The notes: a model not told the origin generated them from the letters alone. A DNA stretch of 64,000 bases from Ruminococcus sp. AF31-8BH (GCF_003460605.1 NZ_QTVN01000012.1:62001-126000), one strand, 5' to 3'. Numbered from the stretch's first letter, positions 49,512 through 58,231 are shown. A program made the numbers and translations.

Positions 49512-50763
49512 TGACAACTCCTCTGGTACCTGGCATCAGCTGTCCGATCATGTAGCACACAGCTGCCACAGCCATACCGTTGATGGAAGCCACACCCCAG
49601 TTCAGCACATTTGCTACAATGGTTCCAAGCACAACACCTGCAACGGAAAACCAGTTTACCGTTTTCAGTGCCGGATTCTCTTTCTCATACTCTTTCCGGT
49701 TCATGAAATAGTCCATTACCAGAATGATTCCAACTGGCGGAAGGGTACAGTTAAGAATGTTCAGCCAGTCACAGAAATTGTAGTACAGCCATACAGAAGC
49801 CACCGTTCCGATGATTCCGGAAATCAGTACCATTGGTTTCTTTTTCTGATGGAAAATGTTGGCAAGACCAAGACCTGCTGTATAAAGGGCATTGTCGTTG
49901 GTGGTCCAGATGTTAAGGCCCAACACCAAAACAGCCAGATAAAACAGGTTCAAGCGGATCATAACCTCAAAAATATCGTTTCCTCCTACAAAAATAGAAG
50001 AAACAGCACCGAAGAAGAACATCAGGGAGTTGCCGATAAAGAACGCAACCACTGTGGTGATCGCGCCGACCTTGCCGTTCTTTGCGAAACGGGCAAAGTT
50101 CGGGGTTGCGGTTCCGCCGGATACAAAAGAACCTACCACCAGTCCTGCGCCGCCTACAATGGTCAGGCTTCCGCTGGATTTGGCGAACTGGTCAATGATG
50201 GTGCCATCTCCCTGCTGTACCGCCATCACCATTGCAACAGTACCAAGAACCGCTACCAGCGGCACTGCAATATAGCTGACAATGGTAAGGGAATCGATTC
50301 CAAAATAAGCGGAAGCAGTCATGCATACACCAGCCAGGATCACAAGTCCCCACATGGCAGCATCGCTTCCCCCAAGAAGCTCCTTGGATACCGGAATGGC
50401 AAACATGGCAAGTCCCACGCCGAACCAGCCGATCTGAGTGAAACTGATCATGGCTGATGGAAGGTAGGAGCCTTTTTCCCCGAATGCTCTTCTGGAGAGA
50501 AGGTCAAGGGATAATCCAGTCTTGGCACCTACGTATCCAAGCAGTCCGGTGTAAGCCCCAAGGATCACGCCGCCAAGAATCAGGGATTTCACAAAGCCCC
50601 AGAAATCAAGTCCTTCTGCCAGCTGCTGGCCAACCCACATGCTTGCGGAAAAGAAGGTAAATCCCAGCATGATCATGAACATAGTAACCAGGCCTTTGCG
50701 GCTGTCTGCCGGAACTGCCTTTGACGCAAAGTCAACGTCTTTTGTTTTTTTGTTTTTACTCAT
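49501..50763 (-). CDS. codB: Cytosine permease-like NCS1 transporter
   Basis: A 420-residue transporter with twelve hydrophobic segments. GLVTMFMIMLGFTFFSASMWVGQQL, SRRAFGEKGSYLPSAMISFTQIGWFGVGLAMFA and LNIWTTNDNALYTAGLGLAN match CodB of the NCS1 family, which imports cytosine or related bases with protons or Na+. No cytosine deaminase (codA) is nearby; instead a phosphoribosyltransferase-like gene lies 24 bp upstream, so the imported base may be salvaged directly. The exact base is uncertain. Confidence 0.88.
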   Translation of the reverse strand: MSKNKKTKDVDFASKAVPADSRKGLVTMFMIMLGFTFFSASMWVGQQLAEGLDFWGFVKSLILGGVILGAYTGLLGYVGAKTGLSLDLLSRRAFGEKGSYLPSAMISFTQIGWFGVGLAMFAIPVSKELLGGSDAAMWGLVILAGVCMTASAYFGIDSLTIVSYIAVPLVAVLGTVAMVMAVQQGDGTIIDQFAKSSGSLTIVGGAGLVVGSFVSGGTATPNFARFAKNGKVGAITTVVAFFIGNSLMFFFGAVSSIFVGGNDIFEVMIRLNLFYLAVLVLGLNIWTTNDNALYTAGLGLANIFHQKKKPMVLISGIIGTVASVWLYYNFCDWLNILNCTLPPVGIILVMDYFMNRKEYEKENPALKTVNWFSVAGVVLGTIVANVLNWGVASINGMAVAAVCYMIGQLMPGTRGVVNEH

Positions 50764-50787
50764 TTTCTTTCTCCTGTAGTTGCATCA

Positions 50788-51876
50788 TCATAAAATGTAT
50801 TTGCGCAGCGCAGTTGTGAATTCTTCGATTCTCTGCTGGGCAATCTCTTTCAAGGTTACCTGTTTCAGACAGTCTGCGAAGCGCATTTCCATCTCATACA
50901 GCCATTTGGTCTGGGCGGACTCAATCTCCTGGAAGTGGTTGCAGGCCAGCCAGTCCTCGTAACTGATCGGCAGTGCATAGCCTAATTTTTCCTCGATCAG
51001 GGCGTTCATGTCGATCACATCGCAGCGCTCTAACATGCCCTTCCAGAAGTCCAGAACCTCCTCCACATGCTCATGGATCTCATATCTTCTGGCGCCGCCA
51101 TCGTAGATAATGCATTTCTCAAACAGAGGATCCCGCATGGAAAGGGTTTCTCTTCGAAACTCCGGTGCGATGATGCCGTCTTTCCAGTAGAAATCCACGT
51201 CCGGAAGATTGATCCCGGATACGCCCTTGTCCTGATAGGTGCTGAAGATTCCCTCATAGTAAACGGTGATAAATCCCTCGAAGTCCGGCCAGTACTCGCG
51301 GATCTCGCTGGTAAGCTTCTCCAGGATCTCGATTCCCTTGGTGCCGCCGATGGTGAAGATGATGATGTTCCGAAGCTTGGCTCCATGTGCCCGGTAGAAA
51401 TCGGTTACATAGCGCAGGCAGTGGATCAGAGTTTCGCCGGAGGCAATGATATCGCCGATCATAAGGGTGCTGTCCGGCACCATGGTAAGCTTGCTGTACT
51501 TGATCTCCAGTCCTGCGATCTCGTCCTCCTGGAACACACGCTCGCTGGACAAAAAGCTGATGTCGTGTACGGGGATGTGCTCGCGATAGCAGCTCTCCTC
51601 AAGAGGATAGTTCAGGGCACCGCGAAGAATGGACAGGATGTTGGCTGTTGTCACCTTCTTCTGTTCCTTGAAATAGTAAAGCATCTGTGAGGTAGCAGGG
51701 ATCAGGCAGTGGTAAACCTCATAGCCTACAACCTCCGGTGTGTTCATCAGTTTTCTTGTCTCCGCCTCTGATACCACATAGTATTCGTTCACATAGTCTC
51801 CGCCTGCCAGCTTGTAGCAGTCCACACCCTGATCAGAAAATTCTCTGACCAGTCTTACGTTTTCCCAGTTTTTCAT
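50788..51876 (-). CDS. Phosphoribosyltransferase-like protein, family not recognised
   Basis: A 362-residue cytosolic protein. DSTLMIGDIIASGETLIHCL (about residues 135-155) resembles the PRPP-binding loop of type I phosphoribosyltransferases, though the first acidic position is glycine. LRNIIIFTIGGTKGIEILEKL follows as a Rossmann-like strand-helix. The N-terminal 100 residues and the C-terminal half (MRDPLFEKCIIYDGGARRYEIHEHVEEVL) match nothing I know. The start at 51876 is the ATG before MKNWENVRLVREF; the frame extends 34 codons without a good ribosome site. It is the first gene of an operon with codB and ygbA. Base salvage is inference. Confidence 0.55.
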   Translation of the reverse strand: MKNWENVRLVREFSDQGVDCYKLAGGDYVNEYYVVSEAETRKLMNTPEVVGYEVYHCLIPATSQMLYYFKEQKKVTTANILSILRGALNYPLEESCYREHIPVHDISFLSSERVFQEDEIAGLEIKYSKLTMVPDSTLMIGDIIASGETLIHCLRYVTDFYRAHGAKLRNIIIFTIGGTKGIEILEKLTSEIREYWPDFEGFITVYYEGIFSTYQDKGVSGINLPDVDFYWKDGIIAPEFRRETLSMRDPLFEKCIIYDGGARRYEIHEHVEEVLDFWKGMLERCDVIDMNALIEEKLGYALPISYEDWLACNHFQEIESAQTKWLYEMEMRFADCLKQVTLKEIAQQRIEEFTTALRKYIL

Positions 51877-51980
51877 CTGTCGTTTTCCAAACCCTTTCTC
51901 GCTTTTTCCGTAAAAAAGGCCCTCTTTTGCGTCGATCACATATTGGTTCCAGCAAAAGACAGCCTGTTTTTTTAACAAAG

Positions 51981-52009
51981 ATGATATGATGAATAGGCTT
52001 TATTGTCAA
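51981..52009 (-). promoter_or_regulatory. Promoter of the phosphoribosyltransferase-codB-ygbA operon
   Basis: Minus-strand TTGACA and TATCAT with a 17-bp spacer. The leader to the start at 51876 is about 98 nt; I see no known riboswitch in it. Confidence 0.65.
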
Positions 52010-52048
52010 GTGAAAATCCAGGAAATTTTTCTTTCCAGGATTCCTGTC

Positions 52049-52077
52049 TTGCCACTTTTTCCAGAGTCTGCTAAAAT
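52049..52077 (+). promoter_or_regulatory. Promoter of luxS
   Basis: TTGCCA and TAAAAT are spaced by 17 bp, about 44 bp upstream of the luxS ATG. Confidence 0.6.
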
Positions 52078-52120
52078 CAAGGGAGAATTTTATACTTTAC
52101 AGAAAGCGAGGACCTTTTTT

Positions 52121-52600
52121 ATGGAAAAGATTACCAGTTTTACAATAGACCACATCAAGCTTCAGCCGGGAGTGTATGTTTCCCGCAAGGATCCGGTTGG
52201 AAACAGCGTGATCACCACTTTTGACATCCGCATGACTTCCCCCAATGAGGAGCCTGTGATGAATACTGCAGAACTTCACACCATTGAGCATCTTGCAGCT
52301 ACTTTTCTTCGCAACCACAGGGAATTCGGCCCTAAGATGATCTACTGGGGACCTATGGGCTGCCGTACCGGAAATTATCTTCTGCTGAACGGGGATTATG
52401 AATCTAAGGACATTGTGCCGCTTATGATCGAAACTTTTGAGTTTATCCGGGATTTCGAGGGCGAGGTGCCGGGCGCGTCTGCAAAGGACTGTGGAAACTA
52501 CCTGGACATGAACCTTGGCATGGCAAAATATCTTGCAAAGAAGTTTCTGGATGAAGTGCTTTACGATATTAAACCGGACAGACTGGTTTATCCAGAGTAA
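52121..52600 (+). CDS. luxS: S-ribosylhomocysteine lyase
   Basis: A 159-residue enzyme that cleaves S-ribosylhomocysteine to homocysteine and the autoinducer-2 precursor. The metal ligands are H53 and H57 in ELHTIEHLAATFLRNH and C124 in SAKDCGNYLDMN; the catalytic cysteine is C81 in MGCRTGNYLL. Start MEKITSFTIDHIKLQPGVYVSRKD is the family N-terminus; GCGAGG lies 9 bp upstream. An in-frame extension of 45 codons overlaps the promoter. pfs/mtnN is not in the window. Confidence 0.96.
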   Translation: MEKITSFTIDHIKLQPGVYVSRKDPVGNSVITTFDIRMTSPNEEPVMNTAELHTIEHLAATFLRNHREFGPKMIYWGPMGCRTGNYLLLNGDYESKDIVPLMIETFEFIRDFEGEVPGASAKDCGNYLDMNLGMAKYLAKKFLDEVLYDIKPDRLVYPE

Positions 52601-52640
52601 ACCAGTTTCCGAAAATCAGTTTCTTCGCATCTTCGGAAAC
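52582..52640 (+). other. Two adjacent hairpins over the luxS stop codon
   Basis: ACTGGTTTA/TAAACCAGT spans the stop codon, and GTTTCCGAA/TTCGGAAAC follows immediately, partly overlapping it. There is no poly-T, so they may protect the mRNA end or form alternative structures. Confidence 0.4.
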
Positions 52641-52720
52641 TACAGAACATATTTGCATTCAGGTCATGAATCTGCATATTCATGCAGTTGAATCAGAAGC
52701 AAATTCAAAACTTTCATGAA

Positions 52721-52776
52721 AAATGCCAGATGAGCAAATCACAAACACTGTGATTCCTACCCATCTGGCATTTTTT
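52721..52776. terminator. Bidirectional terminator between luxS and the SH3 lipoprotein gene
   Basis: AAATGCCAGATG and CATCTGGCATTT with an inner AATCAC/GTGATT stem; TTTTTT follows on the plus strand. Confidence 0.8.
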
Positions 52777-52796
52777 ATTTCGTTCTCTTCAAAGCA

Positions 52797-53279
52797 TCAG
52801 CCTTCTGTGGAAGCGTCAACTGCCTGATCTGCACCGACATCTGCGGCTCCATCCGCTGCGCCTGCGTCTGCAGCTACTGCACTTACATAATCACCGGATA
52901 CATATGCGGTCTGTCCCTCATAGGAAACCTCAACCCATCCATTGTCACACACACCAGTGCTGGTAAGCTGTGTGCCGTTTGCCACGCTGGCAACCAGAGC
53001 TGCATCTGTGCTTGCATCTGCACGAAGGTTTACATCTGCATTGGCAACGTAAGTACCATCCTGTTTGGTTACGTTCACGCCGCTTGCAGTCTGTACGACT
53101 ACAACCTCAGGTGTAGGTGTTGCCTCTGGAGTAGGTGTTGCCTCCGGGGTAGGGGTTGGAATCGGAGTAGGGGTAGCCTGTATAACAGTAACGGTTGCTC
53201 CTGCGCCTTCCTCAAATCCGCATCCCGGGATGCAAAGTGCTGCGCCAAGAAGCAGAGCAGCCAAACCTGCTTTTCTCAT
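52797..53279 (-). CDS. SH3-domain lipoprotein with proline-threonine repeat linker
   Basis: A 160-residue exported protein. MRKAGLAALLLGAALCIPGC is a lipoprotein signal ending in a cysteine. Residues 36-57 form a linker of TPTPI/TPTPEA units encoded by an 18-bp tandem repeat. Residues about 75-135 form a bacterial SH3 domain (ADVNLRADASTDAALVASVANGTQLTSTGVCDNGWVEVSYEGQTAYVSGDYVS), which usually binds cell-wall peptides. The Ala/Asp-rich tail is low complexity. No catalytic domain is present. It likely sits at the membrane facing the wall; AGGAGG precedes the ATG. Confidence 0.85.
   Translation of the reverse strand: MRKAGLAALLLGAALCIPGCGFEEGAGATVTVIQATPTPIPTPTPEATPTPEATPTPEVVVVQTASGVNVTKQDGTYVANADVNLRADASTDAALVASVANGTQLTSTGVCDNGWVEVSYEGQTAYVSGDYVSAVAADAGAADGAADVGADQAVDASTEG
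53107..53178. repeat. Four tandem 18-bp repeats within the SH3 lipoprotein gene
   Basis: Units such as TCTGGAGTAGGTGTTGCC repeat four times in frame and encode the TPTPEA linker. Repeat number can change by slippage without breaking the frame. Confidence 0.85.
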
Positions 53280-53475
53280 AGTATTATTCCTCCTTTACAA
53301 AGCATCACTGCCTTGGATTCATGTTACTGTCCACTCCATGCACAGTAACGGATTGATTCTTCTGTTATGAAAGTCAGCTGCCTCCCATCAGCAGCCGCAT
53401 ACTCTTTTTGCGAATCGTTACAATTAATATACAGTATTATTACAAAATATGCAAGTCCTAAGTGAAGGGAACTGC

Positions 53476-54501
53476 TTACACCCGCTCGAATACCACCGTT
53501 ACCTGGCCGCCGCAGATCATGCCAAGGCTGTCTTTGCCGTCGGCGGTGAGGGCGTAGTGCTTCACTTCTTTGTCCTTCACTTCCGGGCAGTGGTTGATGG
53601 CTTCGAATTCTACCTTGCCGCCGCCAATGCTGCCTTCGATATGGCCGGATGGCTCCACAAACATTTTGCTGCCTACTCCTCTTGGGGAGGAACCGGATTT
53701 CTCGGCAATGGTCACCATTACGCCATGGCGGCCCTCCTGTACTGCTGCCTCTACCTTTTCATCGCAGTAGGCGCTGTAGTGCTGATTTTTCACCTTGACA
53801 ATCTCTGCCATAATGCTGACTGCAATTTCCTCGGGAAGCTGTCCGCCAAGAGGGATTCCGATGGGGGCATGAACCTGATCAAGTTCTTCCAGGGAATAGC
53901 CCTCCTTCAGGAGATTTTCCCGGGTGATCCGCACTTTATTTTTGCTGCCAATCATTCCCAGATACTCATAAGGACGCTTCAAAAGCCTGCGAAGGCAGTC
54001 GGCATCTCCAAGATGGCCTCTTGTCAGGATCACGTAATAGGCGTTTTCATAGGGAACAATGTACTGATCCAAATCCTTGAAATCCCCGTAAACCAGCTCG
54101 TCTGCCTCCGGGAAGCGCTCTTTTGTCACAAAATCTTCTCTGTCATCCATGATGGTCACATGAAAGCCCAGCATTTTTCCCAGATGGGCGGTAGGCTGGG
54201 ATACGTGACCGCCGCCGAAAATAGCAAGCCTTGGATTTTTGCGATAGTCTTCCACGAAAATCCGAATGCCGTCGGCAGTTATGACTTTTGTTTCTCTAGC
54301 ATCGTTTAACAGTGGGAGATATTTTTCCCAGATTTCTCTGTCTTCTTCCTGTTCTGGAATCAGGCTCTTCTCCTGCGCTGCTGCATCTGGATTTCCAGGC
54401 TGTCTCACAATACACTTTTTCCCCATGTCCGGACCATCCAGAATGATCGCTGTCTTGATCCGCCCTTTTTCTTCCAGTATTTCATAAATTTTATTATACA
54501 C
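53476..54501 (-). CDS. XdhC/CoxI family protein with permuted domain order
   Basis: A 341-residue protein. Residues about 85-235 form the Rossmann domain found at the C-terminus of usual XdhC proteins (PRLAIFGGGHVSQPTAHLGKMLGFHVTIMDDRE; YLGMIGSKNKV; HAPIGIPLGGQLPEEIAVSIMAEI). Residues about 255-341 form the CoxI domain that normally comes first (GVMVTIAEKSGSSPRGVGSKMFV; GSIGGGKVE; MICGGQVTVVFE). XdhC proteins insert sulfurated molybdenum cofactor into xanthine dehydrogenase-type enzymes, but no such enzyme or cofactor gene is in the window. GTG start with GAGGTG upstream. Divergent from the symporter gene. Confidence 0.85.
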   Translation of the reverse strand: MYNKIYEILEEKGRIKTAIILDGPDMGKKCIVRQPGNPDAAAQEKSLIPEQEEDREIWEKYLPLLNDARETKVITADGIRIFVEDYRKNPRLAIFGGGHVSQPTAHLGKMLGFHVTIMDDREDFVTKERFPEADELVYGDFKDLDQYIVPYENAYYVILTRGHLGDADCLRRLLKRPYEYLGMIGSKNKVRITRENLLKEGYSLEELDQVHAPIGIPLGGQLPEEIAVSIMAEIVKVKNQHYSAYCDEKVEAAVQEGRHGVMVTIAEKSGSSPRGVGSKMFVEPSGHIEGSIGGGKVEFEAINHCPEVKDKEVKHYALTADGKDSLGMICGGQVTVVFERV

Positions 54502-54579
54502 GACACTTCACCTCATTTTCAAAATTTCATTGCACCTTTCTTTTTCGTATATTATAATACATCGGGAGGAATTTTCACA

Positions 54580-55791
54580 ATGAAGAAAAAAAGAATTATG
54601 ACCAGTTTTCCGGTCCGGATTCTGGCGGTAAGCATCCCCGGCCTGCTTGCGGGGCTGTTTTTCAACGCCACCCGTACCATGGGATTCACATCCGGCGCAC
54701 TGAATCTGGTTGTTACAACACGTTATGTACTTAGCCAGCTGATTGCATTTCTGGCACCTCTTATTATTATCGGGCTGATGGCATCCTCCATCATTTCCGT
54801 AAAAAAAGATCCCACGCCAGCCACCAAACCTGTGATCCGCATTACTTATATTTCCATGCTGGGGGCGGCTGCGTTTTCGGCGGTGCTTGGATACCTGATC
54901 ATCCCAAGGCTTCCGGTTTCCACAGACAGCTTGTCCTTCCGCTTTTTGCCGGACACCCTGTTTGAGCTTCCCATTCCGGCACCGTTTTCCGCTTTAAGTG
55001 CACTTGTGCTTGCCATCCTGCTGGGATTCGGAGCCTGCTGGACCAATGCGGTGCGCACCAAGGAGCTGCTCAATGAGTTTCGGGGAATTACCCTTTCCCT
55101 GATGTCCAGGGTTCTGCTGCCGATTCTTCCAGCTTATATCGGACTTTCCCTGTGCACCCTTGCTTATCAGGGGTATTTCATTAAGTATCTGCCCCTTCTG
55201 CTTCTGACGCTGGTAATCGTGATTCCGGTGTATGGCATCTGGACTTTGCTCTTGTATTATTTTGCAGGCTCTTATTCCGGGGAAAAGCCCTGGAAAGTTC
55301 TGAAAGAATACCTGCCGGTCTGTAAGATGGCGCTGATGACCCGCTCTTCTGCAGCCACAGGCAAATATTCCCTGGAGGCAGCTTCTAAGTGTGAATGTCT
55401 GGAACAGGATCTTACAAAAGATGCACTTCCTCTTTTTACACAGATCCATCACTGCGGTTCTGTGCTTACAGAGGTATTTTTCGCGATGATGATCTCCAGG
55501 ATTCTTTACGGTTCTGTTCCGGCACCTGGCACCATGGTGATTTTTTCCGTGCTTCTTGCTACCTGCTCCATTGGCACTCCGGGGCTTCCCTGGGGAACGG
55601 TGATGGTATCACTTGGAACCCTTACAGGAATCCTGAAATTCGGGGATTCGGGAGTGGCGCTGATGTTTGCGGTATTTGCCATCCATGACGGATTTGCGGC
55701 AGCCTGCAACATGACCTGTGACGGAGCGCTGGCACTGATCCTGACAGGATATGCGAAAAAGCGGGAAATTTCAAAAAACACAGATATATAA
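54580..55791 (+). CDS. Dicarboxylate/amino acid:cation symporter family protein
   Basis: A 403-residue transporter with eight to ten hydrophobic segments. FLAPLIIIGLMASSI, the substrate loop MTRSSAATGKYSLEAASKC (in place of the usual SSxTTLP), and GTPGLPWGTVMVSLGTLTGI match the DAACS (GltP/SdcS) family, which imports dicarboxylates or amino acids with Na+ or H+. GGGAGG lies 10 bp before the ATG, and TATTATAAT lies just upstream. It faces hydA across a strong terminator and is divergent from the XdhC-like gene; the substrate is not known. Confidence 0.85.
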   Translation: MKKKRIMTSFPVRILAVSIPGLLAGLFFNATRTMGFTSGALNLVVTTRYVLSQLIAFLAPLIIIGLMASSIISVKKDPTPATKPVIRITYISMLGAAAFSAVLGYLIIPRLPVSTDSLSFRFLPDTLFELPIPAPFSALSALVLAILLGFGACWTNAVRTKELLNEFRGITLSLMSRVLLPILPAYIGLSLCTLAYQGYFIKYLPLLLLTLVIVIPVYGIWTLLLYYFAGSYSGEKPWKVLKEYLPVCKMALMTRSSAATGKYSLEAASKCECLEQDLTKDALPLFTQIHHCGSVLTEVFFAMMISRILYGSVPAPGTMVIFSVLLATCSIGTPGLPWGTVMVSLGTLTGILKFGDSGVALMFAVFAIHDGFAAACNMTCDGALALILTGYAKKREISKNTDI

Positions 55792-55855
55792 AAATATGCG
55801 CCCTTTGCGGCATAAGGTTTACCAAAAGCCACGCCGCAAAAGACGCATATTTTTT
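55791..55855. terminator. Bidirectional terminator between the symporter gene and hydA
   Basis: AAAATATGCG pairs with CGCATATTTT, with an inner TTGCGGC/GCCGCAA stem, and poly-T follows on both strands. Confidence 0.85.
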
Positions 55856-55886
55856 CTAAAACTTTTTCCAACAGGCTCTGGCAAAA

Positions 55887-57266
55887 CTATGCCAGCGGCT
55901 GTCTCAATCCTCTCTTAATATAGGTTCCAAGCTTTTCCTGCACCAGTTTTCCATCCTCTACAGCCAGATTGCCGCGCAGGAATACTTTGTCAATATCCCC
56001 GTGGATTTCAAAGCCTTCGTATGGGTTATTGTCCGTATTGTATGCATGTGTTTTCGCGGAAATCACATTCTCTTTTTCCGGGTCAAACACCACGATATCT
56101 GCATCGCTGCCTTCTGCGATCACACCTTTATTGGGATACACGCCATACAGCTTTGCCGGATTTTCGCAGAGAAGCTGGCACATTTTCTCCACAGAGATCC
56201 TGCCGGTGCGCACGCCATAAGTATACAGAAGAGTTCCTCTTGTCTGAACCCCGGGAAGGCCTCCTGGAATCTTGGTGAAATCTTCTTTTCCCATTGCTTT
56301 TTGCGCCAGGGTAAAGCTGCACTGGTCAGTTGCAACCGTCTGGATCTGGCCCTCTGCAAGTGCCTTCCACAGGCAGTCCTGGTCCTCTTTCTTACGGATC
56401 GGAGGTGCGCACACATACTTGGCGCCTTCGAAATCCGGTTTGGAATACACACTGTCATCCAGTACCAGATACTGGGGACAGGTTTCTGCAAAGACAGTCT
56501 GTCCGTTTTCTCTTGCGCGAAGGATTTCCTCATAAGCCTTGCGGTTGGTAAGATGAACTACCATTACCGGTGCTTTTGCCTCCTTTGCAATTACCAGAAG
56601 TCTGTGAACAGCCTCAGCCTCCATGGTATCCGGGCGCACCAACGGATGATTTTCCGGCCCTGTTTTTCCCTGTGCCTTGGCCTCCTGAATCAGCGCATCG
56701 ATCACCCCTGCATTCTCACAGTGAACCCCTGCAAAGCAGCCTTTCTCATTTAAGGCCTTCACGATTTTGTAAAGATCCTCATCGTCCACGATCATAGCTG
56801 GATAAGTCATATAAAGCTTGAAGCTGGTAATTCCCTCATCAATCATATCCTGGATTTCTTTTTTGGTTTCCTCATTCCACTCTACAATAGACATATGGAA
56901 AGAATAGTCGCAGGAGCATTTACCATCTGCCTTTTTGTGCCATTTCGCGAGGCCTTCCTTTAAAGTATGTCCCCCTTTGTCCTGAGAAGCAAAGTCAATG
57001 ACCAGAGTGGTTCCTCCAAGGATAGCTGCCCTGGTTCCGGTTTCAAAGTCATCTGCTGTTACCGTTCCGGCAACCTCCAAGTCAAAATGTGTATGTCCGT
57101 CAATAAAGCCCGGAAACAAAAGCTTTCCGGTTACGTCCACCACCTTGGCGTCCTGCTCAAAAAGCGACTCTCCCACGCGGATGATCTTCTCTCCTTCCAC
57201 CAGCACGTCCAGCTTTTTCCCGCCTGTACCTGATATTACCGTTCCGTTTTTTAAGAGATATTTCAT
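55887..57266 (-). CDS. hydA: Dihydropyrimidinase / hydantoinase
   Basis: A 459-residue amidohydrolase. The metal site is complete: GHTHFDLEVAG (HxH), the carboxylated lysine in SFKLYMTYPAM, HCENAG, VVHLTNRKA and the aspartate in ATDQCSFTLAQ. It cleaves cyclic amides such as dihydropyrimidines, hydantoins or allantoin-like ureides. The TDQCSF loop differs from the usual TDHCPF of dihydropyrimidinases, so the substrate may not be dihydrouracil. The ATG at 57266 has GGGGGA 6 bp upstream. It has its own promoter and is divergent from a YheO-like regulator. Confidence 0.88.
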   Translation of the reverse strand: MKYLLKNGTVISGTGGKKLDVLVEGEKIIRVGESLFEQDAKVVDVTGKLLFPGFIDGHTHFDLEVAGTVTADDFETGTRAAILGGTTLVIDFASQDKGGHTLKEGLAKWHKKADGKCSCDYSFHMSIVEWNEETKKEIQDMIDEGITSFKLYMTYPAMIVDDEDLYKIVKALNEKGCFAGVHCENAGVIDALIQEAKAQGKTGPENHPLVRPDTMEAEAVHRLLVIAKEAKAPVMVVHLTNRKAYEEILRARENGQTVFAETCPQYLVLDDSVYSKPDFEGAKYVCAPPIRKKEDQDCLWKALAEGQIQTVATDQCSFTLAQKAMGKEDFTKIPGGLPGVQTRGTLLYTYGVRTGRISVEKMCQLLCENPAKLYGVYPNKGVIAEGSDADIVVFDPEKENVISAKTHAYNTDNNPYEGFEIHGDIDKVFLRGNLAVEDGKLVQEKLGTYIKRGLRQPLA

Positions 57267-57300
57267 AATCCGTCCCCCATTTCCATTATTTCTATTAGTA

Positions 57301-57329
57301 AATATAACATATGTTTTCACTGCGTTCAA
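57301..57329 (-). promoter_or_regulatory. Promoter of hydA
   Basis: Minus-strand TTGAAC and TATATT with a 17-bp spacer. A plus-strand extended -10 (TGATATAAT, 57448-57456) in the same intergenic region could serve the regulator gene. Confidence 0.55.
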
Positions 57330-57544
57330 GAAAGCTGGCACGAATTTTTTTCAGTGTGCAACAATTTTTTTGTAAAACATCTTTTTATTTCCATCCAGGC
57401 ATGTTATGATATAAGAAACATACGGTAACATCCTGCACTTAAAATAATGATATAATAGTAATTGCAGACAGGATCTGAAGTCTCTTTGAAAAACTCAGGA
57501 TCCAAAGCAGTTGCAAAAGATATTTACATAACAGGAGGGTAAAT

Positions 57545-58180
57545 ATGGGAAGATTAACTGTCTTACAGCAGATTGCTCAGGATATCGCTGCGGAGTTCGG
57601 AGCAGACTGCGAAGTGGTAATCCATGATCTGAAAACACAGGAGCCTGAACACTCTATTATTTATATTGTAAATGGTCACGTGACCGGACGAAATGTAGGC
57701 GACGGACCATCTGATGCTGTTTTTGACGGAATCCGGCAGAAAAGACGAGGGGACAGTGCACCTGCAGATCACAACGGTTACCTGATGAAGACCGCAGACG
57801 GCAAAATCCTTAAATGCAGCACATCCTATATTAAAGACGATGACGGCAGCCTTCATTACGTATTTGGTATTAACTATGATATTACCAAGCTGACCATGAT
57901 CAACAGTGCATTGAATGATCTGATCACACCTACGGACAAGGAGGAGAAGCCTAAGCAGATCACCCACAGTGTCAATGACCTGCTTGACCGTCTGATTGAG
58001 GAATCTGTAAGTCTGGTTGGAAAGCCTGTTGCTCTTATGAATAAAGAGGATAAGGTTACTGCCATACAGTTTTTAAATGACTCCGGAGCTTTCCTTATCA
58101 CGAAATCCGGAGATAAGGTAGCTAATTATTTCGGGATCTCCAAGTATACGCTGTACAGCTATATTGATGTGAATAAATAA
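57545..58180 (+). CDS. YheO-like PAS/HTH transcriptional regulator
   Basis: A 211-residue protein. Residues 1-125 form the YheO-type PAS domain (LQQIAQDIAAEFGADCEVVIHDLKTQEPEHSIIYIVNGHVTGRNVGDGPSD; YLMKTADGKILKCSTSYIKDDDGSLHYVFGINYDIT), and residues 150-210 form a C-terminal helix-turn-helix (GDKVANYFGISKYTLYSYIDV). Members sense small ligands and in several clostridia control nucleobase or amino-acid catabolism. Its divergent neighbour hydA is the likely target. AGGAGGG precedes the ATG, and a perfect terminator follows. Confidence 0.9.
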   Translation: MGRLTVLQQIAQDIAAEFGADCEVVIHDLKTQEPEHSIIYIVNGHVTGRNVGDGPSDAVFDGIRQKRRGDSAPADHNGYLMKTADGKILKCSTSYIKDDDGSLHYVFGINYDITKLTMINSALNDLITPTDKEEKPKQITHSVNDLLDRLIEESVSLVGKPVALMNKEDKVTAIQFLNDSGAFLITKSGDKVANYFGISKYTLYSYIDVNK

Positions 58181-58195
58181 GGTCTTACGACCACC

Positions 58196-58231
58196 GCCTA
58201 TCCTGTTGGCCGACAGGATAGGCATTTTTTT
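58196..58231 (+). terminator. Terminator after the YheO-like gene
   Basis: GCCTATCCTGT and ACAGGATAGGC, 11 bp each around a 6-nt loop, followed by TTTTTTT. Confidence 0.9.

Noticed and set aside
53107..53178. CRISPR-like short repeats
   Set aside because: The 18-bp units are directly adjacent with no spacers and encode an in-frame proline-threonine linker.
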